Source: Prochlorococcus sp. HOT208_60m_813I02 (GTDB lineage Bacteria > Cyanobacteriota > Cyanobacteriia > PCC-6307 > Cyanobiaceae). From it: DNA of 43,654 nucleotides. Below, one piece after another: positions 40,830 to 43,654 of the stretch (positions within the stretch are counted from its first letter, which is position 1; each line of letters begins with the position of its first letter). The notes under the pieces were generated by a model. It ran no database searches. It was not told the DNA's origin and saw only the letters and a list, made by a program, of their open reading frames with translations. The DNA lies in the NCBI GenBank assembly GCA_002025865.1, contig MWOR01000150.1, positions 1 through 43,654 on the forward strand, in the 5' to 3' direction. The position numbers and the translations under genes were made by a program.

Positions 40830-40931
40830 TTAATACTGTTTTTTGAATCCATTCCAAGTTTGAGAAAACCTTAATCCCAAATAAGAAATTAAAATTGTCC
40901 AAAATAAAATTTCTATACCTAAATTAGTCAT
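40830..40931 (-). CDS. 33-residue single-span membrane peptide
   Basis: The frame starts MTNLGIEILFWTILISYLGL and ends RFSQTWNGFKKQY: one hydrophobic span with a basic tail. AAAGGAGG, close to a perfect ribosome-binding site, lies 8 bases before the ATG. It heads a two-gene unit with the cysteine-rich protein. A diverged copy of the shared motif (TTTGTGATTGAAACT) lies about 85-95 bases upstream. Confidence 0.65.
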   Translation of the reverse strand: MTNLGIEILFWTILISYLGLRFSQTWNGFKKQY

Positions 40932-41156
40932 TTTCTTGGCCTCCTTTCTATCTGATTATTCTTTAGTACGGGTATTAAGTAAAAATCAAGCGTAAGAATA
41001 CCTAAAAGTTAAAGTTTCAATCACAAAAAATCTAATATTATAAATGATTGCAAGGAAAATATCTTCAAAAAATTTATTCTAACTTTAAAAAAATTTGTAT
41101 AAATTTTGCTTAGAGATTATATTCTCTTAATACTTTCTAAGGTCTGCCAGTATCTA

Positions 41157-41280
41157 TTATTCATCTAATCTATCTGCATATTCTCTTAAAATCTCAGCCA
41201 TCTTTTGAGGTGGAATTTCTTGTTGATATTCTCTACATTAAAAAAATTTTATCTAAGAAATCTTTTATTGAAGATGACAT
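41157..41280 (-). pseudogene. Fourth gene of the micro-operon, interrupted by a one-base frameshift
   Basis: The frame starts MSSSIKDFLDKIFLM and stops. In the next frame the sequence continues as CREYQQEIPPQKMAEILREY, then ADRLDE. Removing one A after the run of seven T (minus strand TTAATG) joins the parts into a 40-residue protein. The gene starts 4 bases after the 31-residue peptide stop codon. A sequencing error in the homopolymer is possible. Confidence 0.55.
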
Positions 41281-41284
41281 AAAA

Positions 41285-41380
41285 TTAGCGTTTCATTTTT
41301 AAAGTAAAGTATGCAAACCCACCAAGCAATAAAAGACTCACAACCCCATAAGTAATCGCTATGCCGTACATGTAAGTCAT
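41285..41380 (-). CDS. 31-residue membrane peptide, third gene of the micro-operon
   Basis: The frame starts MTYMYGIAITYGVVSLLLLG and ends GFAYFTLKMKR: one span with a basic tail. Its ATG overlaps the TGA of the 46-residue gene (ATGA). The coupling and the typical small membrane subunit layout support translation. Confidence 0.6.
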   Translation of the reverse strand: MTYMYGIAITYGVVSLLLLGGFAYFTLKMKR

Positions 41381-41517
41381 TTATTTATAAAGACATAAGC
41401 AGAATATAAATAAACTAAGAAAACTCCAATGGCTATTGAACTTCCATAAATAAGAAAGTTCCAAAATCTATATAATTTAGGTTTTTTAAATTCTTTTTCT
41501 TCTTCTTTAGTAATCAT
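41377..41517 (-). CDS. 46-residue single-span membrane protein, second gene of the micro-operon
   Basis: The frame starts MITKEEEKEFKKPKLYRFWN, a charged cytoplasmic end. FLIYGSSIAIGVFLVYLYSA spans the membrane, and the protein ends YVFINK. Both ends overlap their neighbours as ATGA (41514-41517 and 41377-41380). No named family. Confidence 0.65.
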   Translation of the reverse strand: MITKEEEKEFKKPKLYRFWNFLIYGSSIAIGVFLVYLYSAYVFINK

Positions 41518-41630
41518 TTATTTTCTTTTTCTTTGCTGGCAGCATTACCTTTTGCTCTTAATACCAAAGTTATCGTAAGGGCAGCGCTTAATATCACAGC
41601 ATCAATTAATAGGTGCGGGGAAATATTCAT
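41514..41630 (-). CDS. 38-residue single-span membrane peptide, first gene of the micro-operon
   Basis: The frame starts MNISPHLLIDAVILSAALTI and ends with a charged tail (RAKGNAASKEKENK): one span with the tail in the cytoplasm. It overlaps the 46-residue gene by 4 bases. No strong ribosome-binding site is visible. Copy C of the shared motif and its hairpin with a T run lie 60-107 bases upstream. Confidence 0.6.
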   Translation of the reverse strand: MNISPHLLIDAVILSAALTITLVLRAKGNAASKEKENK

Positions 41631-41691
41631 CAACTGAAAAGAGAAATAAGAAGAGTCATTATCTTTTCATAAATAAATCTATTAATCATTA

Positions 41692-41712
41692 AAAAAGAGG
41701 GGGTTATCCCTC
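41692..41712 (-). terminator. Hairpin with T run between motif copy C and the micro-operon
   Basis: Minus strand AGAGGG-ATAACC-CCCTCT followed by T residues: six perfect pairs. It is either the terminator of the 51-residue gene upstream (41784-41939), or an early terminator (attenuator) for transcripts starting at the motif. Confidence 0.75.
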
Positions 41713-41717
41713 TAAGT

Positions 41718-41737
41718 TTAGATCGACTGTCAATCAC
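41718..41737 (-). repeat. Shared upstream motif, copy C
   Basis: Minus strand GTGATTGACAGTCGATCTAA. It is followed by ACTTAGAGGGATAACC and the hairpin at 41692-41712. The surrounding 50 bases align with copy A at 34646-34678. It lies 88 bases before the first gene of the micro-operon. Confidence 0.65.
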
Positions 41738-41783
41738 AGTCTATTTTAGCTTTTTAGCTTCTCAAAAAAAAACAGTATTTTAT

Positions 41784-41939
41784 TTAGCCAGAGCAAGAGA
41801 AAGCACCTGCAAGAATGTTTTTAAAAATTGGTGCTTGACTTAAAGCATATAAAAAGAAAGTTGATGATGCGAGAGTAATAGCTACTTTAGAAGACCTATT
41901 AACTTTCAAATTTGAAACTTTTGCAAATGCAGAGTTCAT
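41784..41939 (-). CDS. 51-residue protein with hydrophobic centre and terminal cysteine
   Basis: The frame starts MNSAFAKVSNLKVNRSSKVA, then ITLASSTFFLYALSQAPIF (one probable span) and ends NILAGAFSCSG. AAGGA lies 6 bases before the ATG. The basic N-terminal segment before the span could also be a signal or targeting sequence. Unknown function. Confidence 0.6.
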   Translation of the reverse strand: MNSAFAKVSNLKVNRSSKVAITLASSTFFLYALSQAPIFKNILAGAFSCSG

Positions 41940-42015
41940 TTGTTCCTTGATTTATTGATTCTATAATAGCTGCAAAAGTTAAATATTCAGCATCAATATT
42001 TACCAAAGAATAATT

Positions 42016-42219
42016 TTATTGCTCCTTTTTCTTAGCTTGCATTTTTATTAGCTCAAATTCTTCTTTAGAAACTATTCTGATTTTGTATGCTGGATATCTT
42101 GTCTTCCACCATTTATTGATCGAAATAGCTACTCCTTCTAAATTTTGGGTACAAATATTGATCCATAGAGTTTTAGTTTCAACTTCTTTATAGAATTCCC
42201 AACTTGTAGGTGAAGCCAT
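42016..42219 (-). CDS. Small basic protein (67 aa)
   Basis: The protein starts MASPTSWEFYKEVETKTLWI and ends FELIKMQAKKKEQ. A conserved-looking core (GVAISINKWWKTRYPAYKIR) is rich in aromatic and basic residues. No membrane span. The frame is open 12 bases further to a TTG, but the ATG at 42219 is preferred. Unknown function. Confidence 0.65.
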   Translation of the reverse strand: MASPTSWEFYKEVETKTLWINICTQNLEGVAISINKWWKTRYPAYKIRIVSKEEFELIKMQAKKKEQ

Positions 42220-42231
42220 TAAAAATCGCAA

Positions 42232-42545
42232 ATGAAAAAATTCAATAAATTATGGGAAATAGTCCAAAAGCTAAAACTATTGTTGTTTTAATATGAGGAT
42301 TTAGTTGAAGATGTAGAGTTTTCATAAAGTGGTAATAAAAAACTTTTAACAAAAGATTTACATCACTTTCGCCTTCTAGGAAAGTATTACTTTAATTTTA
42401 TAACGAGTTTCAATTAAAAAATATCTCCCCAAAGAAGGGGCCAAAAATTGACCCCTCTTGGTGAAACTCTTCCAAAGAAACACCATTAAAATCTTACTCT
42501 GAAAGTTGCAAAGTTAAACAAATTAACAAAATCAAGATTAACAAT
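42232..42545. other. 314-base gap with a terminator
   Basis: The only clear element is the hairpin CCCC-AAAGAA-GGGG at 42427-42440, with a T run on the minus strand, which terminates 42546-42755. GGGG (42437-42440) can instead pair with CCCC (42452-42455). No convincing gene; the longest frame is 14 residues at about 42254. Confidence 0.4.
42415..42440 (-). terminator. Terminator of the 69-residue gene
   Basis: Minus strand CCCC-TTCTTT-GGGG followed by AGATATTTTTT. A second, overlapping pairing with CCCC at 42452-42455 is possible. It lies about 105 bases downstream of the 42546 stop codon. Confidence 0.6.
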
Positions 42546-42755
42546 TTATGCTGCCTTTTTAAAAGGGTTCATATTCCTTAAAAAGTTATTACTTTTGCGG
42601 GTACTCATTTTTCTATATCTTTGATTTATATCCAGGATATACTTTCTAGCTTTCTTATCACTTTCAATTTTCTTTTTTTGAAGACGTAAAGCCCTTAAAT
42701 CTTCTATGGACATGAGGCCATCATCTTTATTGAAATTTAAATGTTCAAATTGCAT
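42546..42755 (-). CDS. Small basic helical protein (69 aa)
   Basis: The protein starts MQFEHLNFNKDDGLMSIEDL. It continues with a long basic helix (ALRLQKKKIESDKKARKYIL) and ends FLRNMNPFKKAA. It is highly charged, with no membrane span. It may bind nucleic acid or a partner by the helix; nothing more can be said. Confidence 0.65.
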   Translation of the reverse strand: MQFEHLNFNKDDGLMSIEDLRALRLQKKKIESDKKARKYILDINQRYRKMSTRKSNNFLRNMNPFKKAA

Positions 42756-42900
42756 CAGTTTAAGAAATTAAGTTTCTTCTTTAAGTGCAAGATTAACAAC
42801 CTTATCTTTATTTGCAATAGAGATAATTAACCAACTTAAATCAAATTAGTTATTCAATTTTCAGAAAGCTATGAATTTAAGTATGAAAAACTTTCTAAAA

Positions 42901-43020
42901 TCAAGAAAAACTTTTGATTGAATTAGATGGAACTTCTACAGATACAAATGATTCTCCATAATGAGATTCGGCTGATCTTATCAGTAACCAGTAAAAGAAA
43001 TTTACTAAAGCTTTCTTCAC
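42901..43020 (-). CDS. 39-residue protein, paralogue of 37849-37956
   Basis: The frame starts with GTG: VKKALVNFFYWLLIRSAESH, and ends YGESFVSVEVPSNSIKSFS. It shares the NF-x-YW...SAE-x-x-YG-x-S pattern with 37849-37956. A stop codon lies three codons upstream in frame and no ATG is available, so GTG is the likely start. No ribosome-binding site is evident. Confidence 0.5.
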   Translation of the reverse strand: MKKALVNFFYWLLIRSAESHYGESFVSVEVPSNSIKSFS

Positions 43021-43342
43021 CAGGATTTAGTAACTAATTGAAATAAACTTATCATTTTTGTAATAGCAATATACAAAATAAATTTATTGCGCAATTAAGA
43101 TATTTACCTTATAAAGCATAGTTGAATATTAATTAAGAAAAATTTGCACTCTCAGGCTTTAGTTGGCGGACTAAAACCTCGTGGAGTATTGGACTTTAGC
43201 CCGCTCTATTTTTTTAGCAAAAGAAAAATAGCACTGCAAGGTAACAAGATCTCCAATTATTATATTTAATTCTGAATAAGCCTTTATTCGTTAATTGATC
43301 AAGAGTATCTGAGCAAATGTCGGTGTTGTTTATTGTATAATT
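43021..43342. other. 322-base gap containing a structured RNA element
   Basis: Apart from the alternative hairpins at 43155-43215 (listed separately) and the TATAAT at about 43336, nothing is recognised. No reading frame longer than about 15 residues stands out. Confidence 0.35.
43155..43215 (+). promoter_or_regulatory. Alternative-fold RNA with terminator, candidate attenuator
   Basis: Three segments compete. GGCTTTAGT (43155-43163) pairs with ACTAAAACC (43170-43178) at 8 of 9 positions. The same segment, as GCGGACTAAAACC (43166-43178), pairs with GGACTTTAGCCCGC (43191-43204) with 11 pairs and one bulge, and is followed by T7 (43209-43215). The second fold is a terminator; the first would block it. 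The following CTATTTTT/AAAAATAG repeat adds another stem. Confidence 0.45.
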
Positions 43343-43540
43343 ATGTTACAAACATTAGTTATATCAATGGATTCAGTATTTTTGCTCATTGATATATTCA
43401 TTCTAAGAATAATATTATTATTGATGCCTAAAGAAGGTTTAATTGTGAAAAAAATAATTAAATTTTTTAAACTACTTAAGAGAAGAATTGATATTTATAA
43501 TGCAGAGGCTGAATTAAAATTTATATTGGAAAATAAATAA
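43343..43540 (+). CDS. 65-residue membrane protein (start uncertain)
   Basis: The frame starts MLQTLVISMDSVFLLIDIFI, a hydrophobic N-terminus. A basic helix follows (KKIIKFFKLLKRRIDIYNAE), ending LKFILENK. TATAAT lies immediately before the first ATG, so transcription may start inside the frame, and the ATG at 43367 (MDSVFLL) is an alternative. It is coupled to the next frame by TAATG. Unknown function. Confidence 0.45.
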   Translation: MLQTLVISMDSVFLLIDIFILRIILLLMPKEGLIVKKIIKFFKLLKRRIDIYNAEAELKFILENK

Positions 43541-43654
43541 TGGGATTCCCACATTGCCCTATTTGTGTATTTCTAGCATTTGTTTCAGTTTTTATGGGAG
43601 TTACTCGTAGTTATATGTTTTATATTCTTTTTAAGGAGTTTCTGAGAGCAGAAT
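43540..43654 (+). CDS. Small CxxC membrane protein, cut by the window edge
   Basis: The frame starts MGFPHCPICVFLAFVSVFMG and continues VTRSYMFYILFKEFLRAE to the end of the window. The ATG shares a base with the stop codon before it (TAATG). The CPIC motif before the hydrophobic segment could bind a metal or form a disulfide. The C-terminus is outside the window. Confidence 0.5.
   Translation, partial: MGFPHCPICVFLAFVSVFMGVTRSYMFYILFKEFLRAE

Noticed and set aside
43141-43235. A possible tRNA near the right end
   Set aside because: The hairpins do not give a cloverleaf; there is no GGTTCRANNCC T-loop and no anticodon arm.
31570-43654. High-light-inducible (Hli) genes in the island
   Set aside because: No frame shows the chlorophyll-binding motif ExxNGRxAMxGF.

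Overview
The window is AT-rich and tightly packed. Its gene order and protein sequences fit a high-light-adapted Prochlorococcus (marine picocyanobacterium). The evidence is the split ATP synthase loci (atp1-atpB-atpE-atpF2-atpF-atpH-atpA-atpG in one place, atpD-atpC about 10 kb away), a cyanobacterial PII protein, the cyanobacterium/plastid ribosomal protein PSRP-3, Ccs1/CcdA cytochrome c biogenesis, and many picocyanobacterial proteins of unknown function. I saw no rRNA, tRNA, CRISPR array, transposase or integrase gene.

Layout. 1-31.6 kb is conserved core: fumC (cut by the left edge) and purB; tlyA; glnB; queF; ccdA-ccs1; ftsW; the eight-gene ATP synthase operon, followed by a 2Fe-2S ferredoxin; a DUF3326 protein; an operon of a CNNM/DUF21 protein, a GTPase, nadD and nadE on the minus strand; pepP; PSRP-3; atpD-atpC; groES-groEL; secG; gpmI; pyrR; an Hsp70-like protein; rpoZ with DUF1818; DUF2811; and an EVE-domain protein. 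nadE carries a one-base frameshift between its amidase/ATP-binding part and its C-terminal part. This is surprising for a gene expected to be essential.

From about 31.6 kb to the end, about 12 kb, the character changes. Nearly every gene encodes 20-110 residues, and most of the shortest ones had to be found by hand. Many are single-membrane-span peptides arranged as translationally coupled micro-operons, with ATGA or TAATG overlaps (41157-41630, 36157-36591, 31746-32080, 40668-40931, 43343-43654). Larger islands of recognisable function are a secreted cupin, a DsrE-family protein, and a LOG-family protein next to a cupin-like protein.

Several structures tie the accessory region together. A dispersed minus-strand motif (core TTGACAGTCGATCTAA) lies upstream of at least three small-gene units, with weaker copies before two more. 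Two small-protein families each occur as a diverged pair. A 74-bp direct duplication of the EVE gene start and its upstream region, now a relic with an internal stop, bounds a 3.9-kb block. Several strong hairpins and possible alternative-fold RNAs sit in the longer gaps. The most interesting reading is an island of co-regulated, coupled membrane micropeptides. Their functions cannot be told from sequence alone.
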